Below, piece after piece: positions 8,114-17,326 of a DNA stretch of 52,350 bases. The stretch spans positions 1 through 52,350 of the forward strand of contig CATLBQ010000011.1 of NCBI GenBank assembly GCA_949879765.1, in the 5' to 3' direction. Under the pieces are notes generated by a model, which worked only from the letters and a program-made list of their open reading frames with translations, was not told the origin of the DNA and ran no database searches. Both the position numbers and the translations under genes were made by a program. This DNA is from an uncultured Bacilli bacterium. Lineage in GTDB: Bacteria; Bacillota_I; Bacilli_A; ML615J-28; CAG-313. How positions within the stretch are numbered: the first letter of the stretch is position 1; each line of letters opens with the position of its first letter.

Positions 8114-10504
8114 TTAAGCCCTAAGCGTAATATGATACCGATATTCTAATGATTTTAAAATGCGTTTGATTTTAGAAGCAATGATTTCATCTGTTAAGGT
8201 TTCATCTGATTCTAATGTAATCCTTACAGCAACACTTTTTTTGCCAGATTCAATTTTATCACCAATGTATAAGTCAAATACTTGTACTTTGGAAATCATT
8301 TTGTCACTTTTTCGAATAGCTTCTAATACCTCTCCCACAGGCTGTTGAATATCCATCACAAGAGCTAAATCACGTTCAACAGAAGGTACTTTAGAAATGG
8401 CTTGGAAAGGCACTACAGCTAGTGGTTCTTCTAGAAGTGCATCTAATAAAATTTCAAATACATAACTTTCTACCACATCATGTTCTTTGGCATACTTAGG
8501 ATGCAATTCACCAACAAATCCAATGACTTGATTGCGATATACAAGAAGAGCAGTACGCTTTGGGTGCATTTGTGAAGTAGGAGTATCTAAGGCTTGATAT
8601 TGAACTTGAACACGCAAATGGGCAAACAGTGTTTCTAATATTCCCTTCACATAGAAAAAATCCACTGTTTTGGTTTCATTAGACCAAGGATGACCAGGAA
8701 CTCGACCATTGATGATTCCTGATACAACGGTTTCCTCAAAAGTATCTTCCCCTATACGATAATACTTTTTGCCTATTTCAAAAAAGGCATTATCTGTTAT
8801 TTTTCTAGCCTGATTGTATGCTACGACTTCCACCAAACTAGAAATCAAGCTTTTTCGAAGAACAGCATGTTCTTCACTCATTGGATGACTCAACGCGATT
8901 GTTGTTTCATTTTCTTTTTGCAATAAGTTAAACTCTTCTACCTTTTTCGGATGAGTTAGACTATATGTAATCACTTCATTCCATCCCATATCCTTAAATG
9001 TATGTCGAACAATTCGTCTTGCCTTTTGATGCATTGTAAGTCCTCCACTTACATTCATCAAAGGAAGGGTTTCTTGCAACTGATCATAGCCATACATTCT
9101 AGCAACCTCTTCTACTAAGTCTTGTTGAATAGTAATATCTAATCTTCTATTGGGTACACTCACTTTTAATTGTTCATTTTCGATAGTAACGCCAAAAGAA
9201 AGAGCTTCACAAATATCTTTTATTTTCAATAGAGGAATCTTTATGCCCAAATAATTTTCAACATAAGTAGGTGTAATTGTAAATACTTTATCCTCAATAT
9301 GACTTACCCCTTGATGAATATATCCTTTGAGTACTGTACCACTTGCATACTGTTCTAGTAAATAACACGCATAATTGAGTGCTTCTAATGATTGATTAAC
9401 ATCTACTCCTCTTTCGTATCGAATGCTTGCCTCACTACGTAATCCTAGTCTCGAAGACGTTTTACGAATGCTTAGTGGTCGAAATACCGCTGATTCCAAA
9501 ACAACATTCACTGTTTTTTCTGTCACTTCTGTATTGCTTGAGCCCATTACCCCCGCAATACAAACAGGTTTTTCTCCATCTGTAATCACAATGTCACTAT
9601 GTGTAAGGGCTCGCTCGATTTGATCTAATGTAATCGTTTTTTCCCCATCTTTGGCTCTTCTAACGACAATGCGATGACCTAGTTGATCTTGATCAAATGC
9701 ATGAAGCGGTTGGCCAAACAACATTAAAATATAATTTGTGATATCTACTACATTATTGATTGGACGAATGCCGCTGGCAATTAGGCGAGCTTTGATAAAA
9801 GTAGGCGATTCTTGAATGACTACATTCTTAACTACTCTAGCATAATATGAATAGCAGTTGCTTGTTTCTAGCGATACCGTAAGTTCATCTTCTGTTTTTT
9901 GAGATGCTTCTTGAAACGTATATGAAAGAGGATTCTCCTCTACTTGATACATAGCTTTGACATCTTTTGCGACCCCTTTCATTGAAAGAAGATCCATTCG
10001 ATTTGGTGTGAGTCCTAGTTCAATCACATAATCGTCTAACCCTAAATAAGCAAGCGCATTCGTACCCGGAACAGCATCAGCACCAAGCACGTAAATACCA
10101 TGGGCAAACTCACTTGGAATATATTTTGCATCTAATCCTAACTCTTGTAAAGAGCAAATCATTCCATTTGATTCTACACCACGAATAACAGATTTTTTGA
10201 TTGTTCCACCAGGTAAAACTGCACCAGGCAAAGCTACAATGACATGTTGACCTTCTTCTACATTTGGTGCTCCACAAACAATCTGTAAGTCATAATCACC
10301 AAAATGAACTTGGCAAACATTCAAATGGTCTGAATTTTCATGTTTGCGTTTTTCTTTTACATACCCTACTACTAAATTTGTAGCTTGTATCAATTTAGAA
10401 AAGGATTCTACTTCAACACTATATAATGACATCTCTTCCGCGAGTTTCTCTGCAGGAACGTTTAATTGTATAAGTTCTTTTAACCAATTATATGATACAA
10501 TCAT
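8114..10504 (-). CDS. pheT: Phenylalanine-tRNA ligase beta subunit
   Basis: A 796-residue protein of normal PheT length. Starting at ATG 10504 the protein opens with MIVSYNWLKELIQL, as in other PheT. The EMAP-like tRNA-binding domain follows (about 40-150), then the B3/B4 editing region, B5, the catalytic-like core (RYERGVDVN) and a C-terminal anticodon-binding ferredoxin-fold domain (SKVPSVERDLALVMD onward). It pairs with PheS to charge tRNA-Phe in the cytoplasm. An upstream in-frame codon at 10522 is rejected because GGGAG sits 9 bases before 10504. The gene begins 1 base after the pheS stop. Expression is set by the T-box ahead of pheS. Confidence 0.95.
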   Translation of the reverse strand: MIVSYNWLKELIQLNVPAEKLAEEMSLYSVEVESFSKLIQATNLVVGYVKEKRKHENSDHLNVCQVHFGDYDLQIVCGAPNVEEGQHVIVALPGAVLPGGTIKKSVIRGVESNGMICSLQELGLDAKYIPSEFAHGIYVLGADAVPGTNALAYLGLDDYVIELGLTPNRMDLLSMKGVAKDVKAMYQVEENPLSYTFQEASQKTEDELTVSLETSNCYSYYARVVKNVVIQESPTFIKARLIASGIRPINNVVDITNYILMLFGQPLHAFDQDQLGHRIVVRRAKDGEKTITLDQIERALTHSDIVITDGEKPVCIAGVMGSSNTEVTEKTVNVVLESAVFRPLSIRKTSSRLGLRSEASIRYERGVDVNQSLEALNYACYLLEQYASGTVLKGYIHQGVSHIEDKVFTITPTYVENYLGIKIPLLKIKDICEALSFGVTIENEQLKVSVPNRRLDITIQQDLVEEVARMYGYDQLQETLPLMNVSGGLTMHQKARRIVRHTFKDMGWNEVITYSLTHPKKVEEFNLLQKENETTIALSHPMSEEHAVLRKSLISSLVEVVAYNQARKITDNAFFEIGKKYYRIGEDTFEETVVSGIINGRVPGHPWSNETKTVDFFYVKGILETLFAHLRVQVQYQALDTPTSQMHPKRTALLVYRNQVIGFVGELHPKYAKEHDVVESYVFEILLDALLEEPLAVVPFQAISKVPSVERDLALVMDIQQPVGEVLEAIRKSDKMISKVQVFDLYIGDKIESGKKSVAVRITLESDETLTDEIIASKIKRILKSLEYRYHITLRA

Positions 10505-10505
10505 A

Positions 10506-11540
10506 TTATCTATCTCCCTCAAATTGTTTTAAAAAACGGTAATCATTGGTATAAAAATGTCGAATATCATCAATGCCATATCTTAACATCGTAATCCGTT
10601 CAATTCCAGCACCAAATGCAAATCCTTGATATACTTCAGGATCATATCCACAGGCTTTTAGGACATGGGGATGTACCATTCCAGCGCCAAGCACTTCAAT
10701 CCATCCAGTATGCTTGCACATCGAGCAACCCTTTCCACCACATTTAAAGCAGCTTACATCTACTTCTACACTTGGTTCAGTGAATGGAAAATACGATGGT
10801 TTAAAACGAATACGCCTATTTTCACCAAACATTTTTTGCATCAACAAGCTCAATGTTCCTTTTAAATCGGACATTGTAATATGTTTATCCACAACAAGCC
10901 CCTCAAATTGTGTAAATTGATGAGAATGTGTTGCATCATCGTCATCACGACGATATACTTTTCCAGGACATACGATTTTTACTGGTTTTCCTCCTGCTTC
11001 TAGCAATGTTCTTGCTTGAACAGGTGAAGTTTGTGTACGCATCAGTACATTTTCATTGATATAAAATGAATCTTGCATATCGCGAGCAGGATGACCTTTC
11101 GGTACATTGAGCATTTCAAAGTTAAATACATCTACTTCAACCTCTGGCCCTTCTGCAATACTATATCCCATGCCAATAAAAATATCTTCTAATTCCTCAA
11201 TGACTTGATTGAGGGGATGAATTGTTCCTTTTTTAAAGCTATATCCTGGTAATGTGACATCTATTTCTTCTTTTTCAAGTTGAGCATTGATGATGGCTTC
11301 TTCTAATGCCATACGTTTGGCCATTACTGCCGATTCAATTGCTTGTTTCACTTGATTTGACGCTGCCCCTAGCGTTTTTTTCTCTTCAATGGTTGCTGTA
11401 GCAAGACCCTTCATAATCTCAGCCAACGGGCTTTTTTTACCTGTATAATAAGATCTAATTTCATTTAATTCAAGCATTGTCTTGGCTTGTTCAATTTTTG
11501 TTAATGCTTCTTGTTGAATGTTTTCCAACTGATGACTCAT
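10506..11540 (-). CDS. pheS: Phenylalanine-tRNA ligase alpha subunit
   Basis: A 344-residue class II synthetase subunit. An N-terminal coiled arm (about 1-90) precedes the catalytic core with DMQDSFYI, the motif 2 region [16 protein letters not shown] and motif 3 [27 protein letters not shown] and a Cys quartet ([12 protein letters not shown]) are also present. It makes Phe-tRNA with PheT. The ATG at 11540 has AAGGAGGAAATGT upstream; a longer frame to 11627 would run into the T-box terminator and is rejected. Confidence 0.95.
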   Translation of the reverse strand: MSHQLENIQQEALTKIEQAKTMLELNEIRSYYTGKKSPLAEIMKGLATATIEEKKTLGAASNQVKQAIESAVMAKRMALEEAIINAQLEKEEIDVTLPGYSFKKGTIHPLNQVIEELEDIFIGMGYSIAEGPEVEVDVFNFEMLNVPKGHPARDMQDSFYINENVLMRTQTSPVQARTLLEAGGKPVKIVCPGKVYRRDDDDATHSHQFTQFEGLVVDKHITMSDLKGTLSLLMQKMFGENRRIRFKPSYFPFTEPSVEVDVSCFKCGGKGCSMCKHTGWIEVLGAGMVHPHVLKACGYDPEVYQGFAFGAGIERITMLRYGIDDIRHFYTNDYRFLKQFEGDR

Positions 11541-11554
11541 ACATTTCCTCCTTA

Positions 11555-11800
11555 AAAATAAAAATGCTCTCTTCCTCATAAAGGACGAAAGCATGCCGTG
11601 GTACCACCTTAATTCAAGAAATATCAATTATTTCTCCTCATATCTATTAACGCTAGACAAACGGGCTTTTTTAGGGCCTCTCCTGGGTGAACTTCAATTA
11701 TCGCCATTCTTAAACTTGCTTTCAGTCTTTGACAAGTTCTCCCTAAAAGTTGTCTGATAATCTACTCTTCCAATCAACAATTTATATTTATATATGATTT
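11555..11800 (-). ncRNA. T-box leader of pheST, Phe (UUC) specifier
   Basis: The 305-base gap before pheS holds a T-box riboswitch on the minus strand. The T-box core AAGGTGGTACCACG is at 11597-11610. A terminator stem follows (11564-11576 / 11582-11594) with a T-rich tail. The likely specifier is TTC at 11689-11691 in the context GAAG-TTC-ACC, as expected for phenylalanine. Uncharged tRNA-Phe would stabilise the antiterminator. A -10 TATAAT at 11809-11814 places the start near 11800; the -35 is weak. Confidence 0.9.
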
Positions 11801-11845
11801 ACTTTATTATTATACACCATTTTTTCAGTTTATAAAAGTTATTTG

Positions 11846-12673
11846 CTAGAAATTCTCCTGACATTGTTGATTTTTTCTATTTTTATCTTGAATTCGCTTA
11901 CACAAAACAGTTATCCCTTGAATACTCAAAAATAAAATGGTCGCAGCAAGAATAATACCGAATACATAGCAGGCAAAAAAGACATACCAATTGGTTTTTT
12001 CCCAAATTGTAGATAATACAAGAACAGTACTTTTATAATAAGGGCTAATAAAGAACATATTGAATGTATCTGACAATTGATATTTGATTTTAAATTGTTC
12101 AAATACAATATCCATAATTAGCGCTATCGCAGTAATTGCCAAAAAAACAATAGTACCAGGATATACTTCTTTGTACTGTCTTCCAAAATGACATGCTCCT
12201 ATTAAATAACAGGCAAGAACCACCATTGCACCATGCCAAATTAGCGATTGCATCGTAATAGTGACTTCAACACTCCATACTGTTTCTGGGAAAACCAAAA
12301 CAGAAAAACCACCTAAAAAGCCATAAAAGGAAAGAAAGGAAAGAATAAACTTTCTTCCCCTATGAGGAAGAAAGGGCGCTACCAAACAAAAATAAAGCGG
12401 TGTCGAACAAAATTGAAATGGAAATATTGACCATTTATATCCATCTCTTTTTTCAAATACATGAAAAAACAATTGTTTGTATAGTTCTAAACAAAAAAAG
12501 AAAACGCCAAAACCAAATACTACTTTCTTCACCCTACTTAAGGATGAATGATTTCCCCATTTTAAAAAAAGTATTGAAAAAATGATGGTCAATACACAAA
12601 TCATAATGTGAACAATCCCATATCCTTGATGAGTGGGATTGGGCCAAGAAAAAATATTTTCAAGTATATTCAT
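11846..12673 (-). CDS. YwaF/TIGR02206-like integral membrane protein
   Basis: A 275-residue protein with about seven membrane helices. It begins MNILENIFSW, contains FPFQFCSTPLYFCLVAPF in the middle and ends in a basic tail, matching the YwaF/TMEM164-type family annotated as TIGR02206. No biochemical role is established for the bacterial members. It has its own promoter (12711-12740) after the terminator of the coat-like gene. No clear terminator is seen downstream before the pheS promoter. Confidence 0.8.
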   Translation of the reverse strand: MNILENIFSWPNPTHQGYGIVHIMICVLTIIFSILFLKWGNHSSLSRVKKVVFGFGVFFFCLELYKQLFFHVFEKRDGYKWSIFPFQFCSTPLYFCLVAPFLPHRGRKFILSFLSFYGFLGGFSVLVFPETVWSVEVTITMQSLIWHGAMVVLACYLIGACHFGRQYKEVYPGTIVFLAITAIALIMDIVFEQFKIKYQLSDTFNMFFISPYYKSTVLVLSTIWEKTNWYVFFACYVFGIILAATILFLSIQGITVLCKRIQDKNRKNQQCQENF

Positions 12674-12710
12674 ATGCCACCTTCTTCCTATCTATTCTCG
12701 ATGATGCTAT

Positions 12711-12740
12711 ATCATACCATATATTTACCACTTTCGTCAA
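12711..12740 (-). promoter_or_regulatory. Promoter of the YwaF-like gene
   Basis: Minus strand: -35 TTGACG (12735-12740), 18-base spacer, -10 TATGAT (12711-12716) preceded by TGG (extended -10). Confidence 0.65.
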
Positions 12741-12761
12741 TTATTTCATATCTAAATAAAA

Positions 12762-12799
12762 AAGAAAATCGCCTGTTGGTTAACAGGGTCATTTCTTTT
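12762..12799 (-). terminator. Terminator of the CotD-like gene
   Basis: Core stem CCTGTT-GGTT-AACAGG (12772-12777 / 12782-12787), extended by A/T pairing of the flanks, with a TTTTCTTTTTT tail on the minus strand. Confidence 0.8.
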
Positions 12800-12804
12800 G
12801 TTCA

Positions 12805-13173
12805 TTATCTTGGATAGTTAGAGTTGTTAGGTTCATTAACATGTACTTCACTACATGTATAGTTTGGAATAAATTCATTTTCAGTTACATGATGATGAAC
12901 GATTTCGGTATGATAATTATGTACATATGGTTGTTTAGTTACATGGTATTGATTGATAACTTGTTTAGAACAGGTTACAATTGGTGGACAACATTTGTAT
13001 GTAGTAGGACATTGTTTTTGACATCCACATTCAGGCATACCTTGATTGATGTTTCCACAATTACAAGTTTGGTTATCAGGTTTCATCATTGGTTCAACTT
13101 GTTGTTCAGGTTGGTTGTTGAAGTTCATACCAGGGAAATTGTTATTTTGAAAAGGATTGTAAAATCTTGGCAC
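12805..13173 (-). CDS. CotD-like spore coat protein
   Basis: A 122-residue protein rich in Asn, Cys, His and Tyr. The N-terminal third is an Asn/Pro/Met-rich spacer, the middle is cysteine-rich (CNCGNINQGMPECGCQKQC), and the C-terminal part is a His/Tyr/Val-rich CotD-like region (PIVTCSKQVINQYHV, HNYHTEIVHHHVTE). I start it at GTG 13173, which follows a near-perfect GGAGGTGAT site; an upstream frame to 13236 lacks one. CotD is a Bacillus inner-coat protein cross-linked through Cys and Tyr. The family call rests on composition and spacing, so it is moderately sure. Confidence 0.65.
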   Translation of the reverse strand: MPRFYNPFQNNNFPGMNFNNQPEQQVEPMMKPDNQTCNCGNINQGMPECGCQKQCPTTYKCCPPIVTCSKQVINQYHVTKQPYVHNYHTEIVHHHVTENEFIPNYTCSEVHVNEPNNSNYPR

Positions 13174-13249
13174 GAGAATCACCTCCTTCGTTGTTAGTAT
13201 ATTGTTTTTTTTTGAATTTGCTTGTGCGATTGCCATTTTTTTTGTTTTT

Positions 13250-13272
13250 TTGACAAAGCGATGCGGTATAAT
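13250..13272 (+). promoter_or_regulatory. Putative clpP promoter (-10 clear, -35 doubtful)
   Basis: TATAAT at 13267-13272, 24 bases before the clpP ATG. TTGACA at 13250-13255 is only 11 bases upstream, too close to pair with this -10, so the real -35 is not identified. No CtsR-type heptamer repeat is seen. Confidence 0.4.
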
Positions 13273-13295
13273 AGGGAAGAAAGAGAGGATTCCCT

Positions 13296-13883
13296 ATGTA
13301 TTTAACACCTGTTGTCATTGAACAAACTATTAAAGGAGAAAGAAGTTTTGACATTTATTCTAGGCTCCTAAAAGATAGAATTATTTTGATATTTGGAGAA
13401 ATTAATGATGCCGTCAGTGCGAGTGTCATTGCACAATTGCTTTTTTTATCTAGCATTGATAAAGAAAAAGAAATTTATATATATATCAACTCCCCTGGGG
13501 GATCAGTTTCATCAGGTTTAGCCATTTATGATACAATGCATTATATTCCAAACCCCTGTGTAACTATCGGTATGGGCATTTGTGCAAGTATGGGTGCTTT
13601 TTTACTAGCTAGTGGTGAGACCAAAAAAAGATATGCCCTAAAGCATACCAAAATAATGATTCACCAACCATTAGGAGGCGCACAAGGTCAAGCATCTGAT
13701 GTGATGATTGTCGCTGAAGAAATCATTAAAACCAAACATCTTTTAAATACGCTTTTAAGCGCCCATACTGGACAATCTTTAGAAACCATTGAAAAAAACT
13801 CTGACCGTGATTACTATATGACTGCAGATGAAGCAAAAGCCTATGGGCTCATTGATGAAGTACTTGAAAAAAATAATTTTTAA
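13296..13883 (+). CDS. clpP: ATP-dependent Clp protease proteolytic subunit
   Basis: A 195-residue ClpP of standard length. It carries the catalytic Ser in [14 protein letters not shown] (about residue 97), His in [14 protein letters not shown] (about 122), and Asp in [19 protein letters not shown] (about 171). [16 protein letters not shown] is the oxyanion-hole strand. It forms tetradecameric chambers with a Clp ATPase, which is not encoded here. The start follows AGAGAGG. It is one of the few plus-strand genes and converges on the RluA gene, whose stop lies 2 bases away. No terminator hairpin is visible at that junction. Confidence 0.95.
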   Translation: MYLTPVVIEQTIKGERSFDIYSRLLKDRIILIFGEINDAVSASVIAQLLFLSSIDKEKEIYIYINSPGGSVSSGLAIYDTMHYIPNPCVTIGMGICASMGAFLLASGETKKRYALKHTKIMIHQPLGGAQGQASDVMIVAEEIIKTKHLLNTLLSAHTGQSLETIEKNSDRDYYMTADEAKAYGLIDEVLEKNNF

Positions 13884-13885
13884 TC

Positions 13886-14743
13886 TCATTTTATGTGATT
13901 TTTTTCTATCCATTGTGGCAAACAAGTCACATTGATTTCTTGTTGCAAAATCGGATGGATAAAACAAATATGCATACTGTGCAAGTGTAAAATAGAATCG
14001 CTTGCCTTTTTGCCATATAGTTCATCTCCTATAATACTATGCCCTAAATAGGCAAAATGAAGTCTCAATTGGTGCGTTTTACCTGTGTGTAACGTAGCCT
14101 TTACAATAGAGGTTGATTCTTTAATTTGGAGAACTTCATATGTGGTCTTACTATTTACAAAAGCTGTGCTAACTTTTCTTTTAATGATACTCGTTGGATC
14201 TTTTTCAATGCCAACTTCAATGGCACCTTTTTGTTGTTGAAAATGTCCTTCTACTTCTAGAATATATTCTTTTAGAATAACTGTTTTCTTCATTTCTGCC
14301 ATCACATATGGATTTTTAGCTAAAACAACAATACCAGAAGTTGCATAATCTAATCTACCTATAAAATGAATGTTTGATAAAATCCCTTGTCTTTTATAAT
14401 ATGACATCACATAATTAGCCAAGGAATGATGGTAGTGTAGTCTAGTTGGTATTGTTGCTAAATTATTGGGTTTATTCAGTATCAATAAATAACTATCCTC
14501 ATATAAAATGTCTAGGTGACCTTTGATTCCTATAATATGTTCCCCTTGAAAAGAAGCAGGAAAAACAACCTCTAAGATATCCCCTTGATGCATAACATAC
14601 CAATTTTCTACAATTTGATCATTAACTAAAAGTTGACCATTTCCCTGTTTTATTGCTTTTTGGGCATTTTGAAAGATCCCCTGTTTAGTTAAATAATCCT
14701 TAACAAGAATTTCAGATTCTTGAATAAAAAATCTTTTAATCAT
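13886..14743 (-). CDS. RluA-family pseudouridine synthase
   Basis: A 285-residue protein with an N-terminal S4-like RNA-binding segment (about 1-65) and the catalytic core with FIGRLDYATSGIVVLAKN (catalytic Asp in RLDxxTSG). HTGKTHQLRLHFAYLGH and GDELYGKKAS are the expected later motifs. It isomerises uridine in rRNA or tRNA; the exact site cannot be told from sequence (YjbO-like). It starts 3 bases after the relQ stop, so the two are one unit. In Bacillus subtilis the same pair is separated by an NAD kinase gene. Confidence 0.9.
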   Translation of the reverse strand: MIKRFFIQESEILVKDYLTKQGIFQNAQKAIKQGNGQLLVNDQIVENWYVMHQGDILEVVFPASFQGEHIIGIKGHLDILYEDSYLLILNKPNNLATIPTRLHYHHSLANYVMSYYKRQGILSNIHFIGRLDYATSGIVVLAKNPYVMAEMKKTVILKEYILEVEGHFQQQKGAIEVGIEKDPTSIIKRKVSTAFVNSKTTYEVLQIKESTSIVKATLHTGKTHQLRLHFAYLGHSIIGDELYGKKASDSILHLHSMHICFIHPILQQEINVTCLPQWIEKNHIK

Positions 14744-14746
14744 AAT

Positions 14747-15421
14747 TTACCACTTCTTCAGATTGACTAAAGATATCTCATTTTCTAACGGGTCAACTTG
14801 TTTGGTTGTATTTGCACTTTCCATTTCAAGAATAAGTCTGTGAATTTGTGACATTTCTTCATCTAACTTGGATGCGGCTAAACTGGCACTTTTTAGTCTT
14901 CCTTTTAATGTATCTGGTATATTTTTTTGATATTTGTATTTAAGAGAATGTTCAATACTAGCCCAAAAATGCATAGCATGGGTTCTAATCTGGAATTCTA
15001 ATATAATAGGTTCCTGTCCATCAATGGTTTCTACATTGTAAGCCATAATCAAATGTAATGACCGATATCCACTTGGTTTAATATGTTGAATGTAATCCCG
15101 CTCTTCTAAAAGTTTAACATCCTTTCTCGACTTTAATAATTCGCAAACACTATAGACATCTTCAATATATTTGCAAGTAATTCGAACACCACCAATATCA
15201 TATACTTCTTTTGAAATATTTTCAAACACAACATGCATTCTTTTGGCTTTATCTAAAATACTATCTGGAGATTTAACACGACCAGTAACAATTTCAATCG
15301 GGCAATATTCTCCCCGCAATTGATATTGCTTTTTTATGCCCTCTATTTTTAAAATAAATCCTTCTACAGCAAGTTCATAAGGTTGAAGAAACCTTTCCCA
15401 GTTGAATTTCTTTTCGGCCAT
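14747..15421 (-). CDS. relQ: Small alarmone synthetase RelQ/YjbM-like
   Basis: A 224-residue protein holding only the (p)ppGpp synthetase domain, without hydrolase, TGS or ACT domains. Motifs seen: VTGRVKSPDSILDKA, DIGGVRITCKY, HIKPSGYRSLHLI and EFQIRTHAMHFWASIEH. It transfers pyrophosphate from ATP to GDP/GTP. I start it at ATG 15421, because AGGAG lies 7 bases before it; the in-frame ATG at 15436 lies upstream of that site. It has its own promoter (15455-15483), divergent from the CYTH gene. Confidence 0.92.
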   Translation of the reverse strand: MAEKKFNWERFLQPYELAVEGFILKIEGIKKQYQLRGEYCPIEIVTGRVKSPDSILDKAKRMHVVFENISKEVYDIGGVRITCKYIEDVYSVCELLKSRKDVKLLEERDYIQHIKPSGYRSLHLIMAYNVETIDGQEPIILEFQIRTHAMHFWASIEHSLKYKYQKNIPDTLKGRLKSASLAASKLDEEMSQIHRLILEMESANTTKQVDPLENEISLVNLKKW

Positions 15422-15454
15422 ACATTGTCTCCTCATATTTTATTCTTTGTATTC

Positions 15455-15483
15455 ATTATATCACAATATTCCTTTTTTCTCAA
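15455..15483 (-). promoter_or_regulatory. relQ promoter
   Basis: Minus strand: TTGAGA (15478-15483), 17-base spacer, TATAAT (15455-15460). Confidence 0.75.
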
Positions 15484-15521
15484 TTGTAATGTTTTTTGGT
15501 TAAAATATTTTATTACTTTAG

Positions 15522-15549
15522 TTGATATTTTATTTTTTTTGTGTATAAT
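15522..15549 (+). promoter_or_regulatory. CYTH gene promoter
   Basis: Plus strand: TTGATA (15522-15527), 16-base spacer, TATAAT (15544-15549), divergent from the relQ promoter. Confidence 0.75.
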
Positions 15550-15589
15550 TTAGAGCGATATAGAAAATCGTAATAATGAGGTAATATTT

Positions 15590-16159
15590 ATGTCTAAAGA
15601 ATTAGAAATTGAATTTAAAACATTATTAACCAAAGAAGAGTATGTGAGTCTTTGTACAATGTTTTCTGATAAACAACGTAACTTACAAACTAACTATTAT
15701 TTTGATACTTCTCGCTTCACATTAAAAGCATCAGAAATAGGTTTAAGAGTGAGAAAAAGTGATAAATACGTGATGACACTCAAAAGAAAGAAGGGTTATG
15801 CGCTTCAAGAAATCAACGAAACTATCACAGAGCAACAATTGCAAACTTTTATACAAACAGGAATCATTCCTGTAGAAGAAATCCAAAATGAGTTAGTAGA
15901 TATTTTGAAAGGACAAATTCTCAAGTGTTATATGACCTTCTCCACTTATCGTATTAGTTTTCCTTATAAAAAGGGTATTGTAGCCATTGATAAATGCAAA
16001 TATGTTGATACCATTGATTATGAATTAGAATACGAAGCTACATCATATGAGGGAGGTAAGAGAGAGTTTGTTGAATTGGTACGTGAATTAGGTGTAATTT
16101 ATAAAAAGAGTCAGCCTAAGATGAAAAGGGCTTATGATGCTTTAAAAAGAAAAATGTAA
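15590..16159 (+). CDS. CYTH-domain (YjbK-like) triphosphate tunnel protein
   Basis: A 189-residue CYTH protein. The ExExK signature is at residues 6-10 (EIEFK); GLRVRKSDKYVMTLKRKKG and a late RAYDALKRK complete the beta-barrel pattern. The family binds triphosphate-bearing substrates and divalent metal; bacterial YjbK-type members probably hydrolyse inorganic or nucleoside triphosphates. It is divergent from relQ, a neighbourhood known from Bacillus (yjbK-yjbM-yjbO), which hints at a link to nucleotide or alarmone metabolism. The AATGAGGTAAT site supports the ATG at 15590. Confidence 0.88.
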   Translation: MSKELEIEFKTLLTKEEYVSLCTMFSDKQRNLQTNYYFDTSRFTLKASEIGLRVRKSDKYVMTLKRKKGYALQEINETITEQQLQTFIQTGIIPVEEIQNELVDILKGQILKCYMTFSTYRISFPYKKGIVAIDKCKYVDTIDYELEYEATSYEGGKREFVELVRELGVIYKKSQPKMKRAYDALKRKM

Positions 16160-16185
16160 AAGGAACCAAATGGTTCCTTTTTTTG
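16159..16185. terminator. Bidirectional terminator
   Basis: Stem AAAGGAACC/GGTTCCTTT (16159-16167 / 16172-16180), loop AAAT, followed by a T run on the plus strand and T-rich sequence on the minus strand. It is shared by the CYTH gene and the converging frameshifted lipoprotein gene. Confidence 0.85.
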
Positions 16186-16186
16186 T

Positions 16187-17326
16187 TTATTTGCTTTCCA
16201 TCCACGTAATTGTGATATCTGCATAAGCATCTGATGTAGGATATATACTGACTATTACATCTACTCCTTCTTGATAACTATAATGGATGTAAATAGTTCC
16301 ATCTATCTCATAAGTTTGATTCTTTTGTACACATATAGTTTCTATATTTGAAATAAGTCTATCCTTTTCTAAATTTGAAAAAGATGGTACATAAACCGTA
16401 TAGCCTTTTCCTAAAAGATTCAAAGCAGTAGAATCATTTTCCTGAATGGTATATTGCGTAATCTCTCTTGTCAAAAAATATAGTTTTTCAATATTAGATG
16501 AAATCGCTTGATCTAATCCACTCTTATAAAAAGCATCAGGTATTTTTGATATTTGAATCAAATCTACAAATTCTCCTGTTGTTGAATTCAGATTATTCAA
16601 TTCATCTATATATAAACAATATCCATCTTTTACATAATATAAAATAGGCACATATACAAGTTCAGTTAATGGATTATATTGTTTGGATAAACCTGGCATC
16701 TCCCAACCTAAATCAACTAAATACTCATGAACATTTGTATAATCTTTTTCTGCCAAATGTTGCTCTAACGCTTGATGATTCAGTCTACACTGTGCAATAT
16801 TTTCACTAGATATAAATGAGGAATCCTTTTCTACAACTAATTCACCTATGTTAAATGGAACATATTCAAATAATCCTAATAATATTTTTGAAGTACATAT
16901 TGTCATATCATTATATCTTAACTCAACATAATTCGCACTCATTTTAGTTTCAGGATGAGTTTGATAGCAAGAAGTTACTATAATATCCTCACAAGGTAAT
17001 TCTACCTTTTTTCCATCTTCTAATATGGCAAATACTTTCAAATCTTCCTTCAAATTTTCATATTCTGATTTAGTCAAATAGGTTGATTTGATATTTAGTT
17101 CATATGTTAACTCTACTGGCTGATAGAAAAGTTTAGTACCCACGCTTTCACCGCATACTGCGCAAGTTTTAGGTGATTGATATGTTGCTTCTATCCATGT
17201 ATGTCCTAACGCACTTCCTTCTGTTTCACCACATATGTCACACAATTTGGCGTGTGTACAATCTCCACCCTTAAATTGATGACCTTCAACCTGACAAATA
17301 AAATCATATTTTGCAATAAGTGTCAT
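16187..17326 (-). CDS. C-terminal part of frameshifted InlB-repeat lipoprotein
   Basis: A 379-residue frame that begins with MTLIAKYD, the typical last strand of an InlB B-repeat, so it is not a natural N-terminus. The first part of that repeat lies in the preceding frame (17323-17556). Two Cys-pair modules follow (CDICGETEGSALGHTW and CAVCGESVGTKLF), then about 300 residues of unfamiliar hydrophilic sequence. Adding one A to the A6 run at 17328-17333 would join the frames as FDSKIEKN-MTLIAKYD. As written, ATGA overlap could allow coupled re-initiation, but the product would lack a signal peptide. The joined protein would be a surface lipoprotein of about 457 residues; its function is unknown. 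Confidence 0.7.
   Translation of the reverse strand: MTLIAKYDFICQVEGHQFKGGDCTHAKLCDICGETEGSALGHTWIEATYQSPKTCAVCGESVGTKLFYQPVELTYELNIKSTYLTKSEYENLKEDLKVFAILEDGKKVELPCEDIIVTSCYQTHPETKMSANYVELRYNDMTICTSKILLGLFEYVPFNIGELVVEKDSSFISSENIAQCRLNHQALEQHLAEKDYTNVHEYLVDLGWEMPGLSKQYNPLTELVYVPILYYVKDGYCLYIDELNNLNSTTGEFVDLIQISKIPDAFYKSGLDQAISSNIEKLYFLTREITQYTIQENDSTALNLLGKGYTVYVPSFSNLEKDRLISNIETICVQKNQTYEIDGTIYIHYSYQEGVDVIVSIYPTSDAYADITITWMESK

Noticed and set aside
11541-11627. N-terminal extension of PheS
   Set aside because: The region is the T-box terminator and antiterminator, not coding.
12841-13197. 118-codon plus-strand frame
   Set aside because: It is antisense to the CotD-like gene, has no ribosome-binding site, and its product has no recognisable domain.
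13250-13255. TTGACA as the clpP -35
   Set aside because: Only 11 bases separate it from the TATAAT, too short for a sigma-A promoter.
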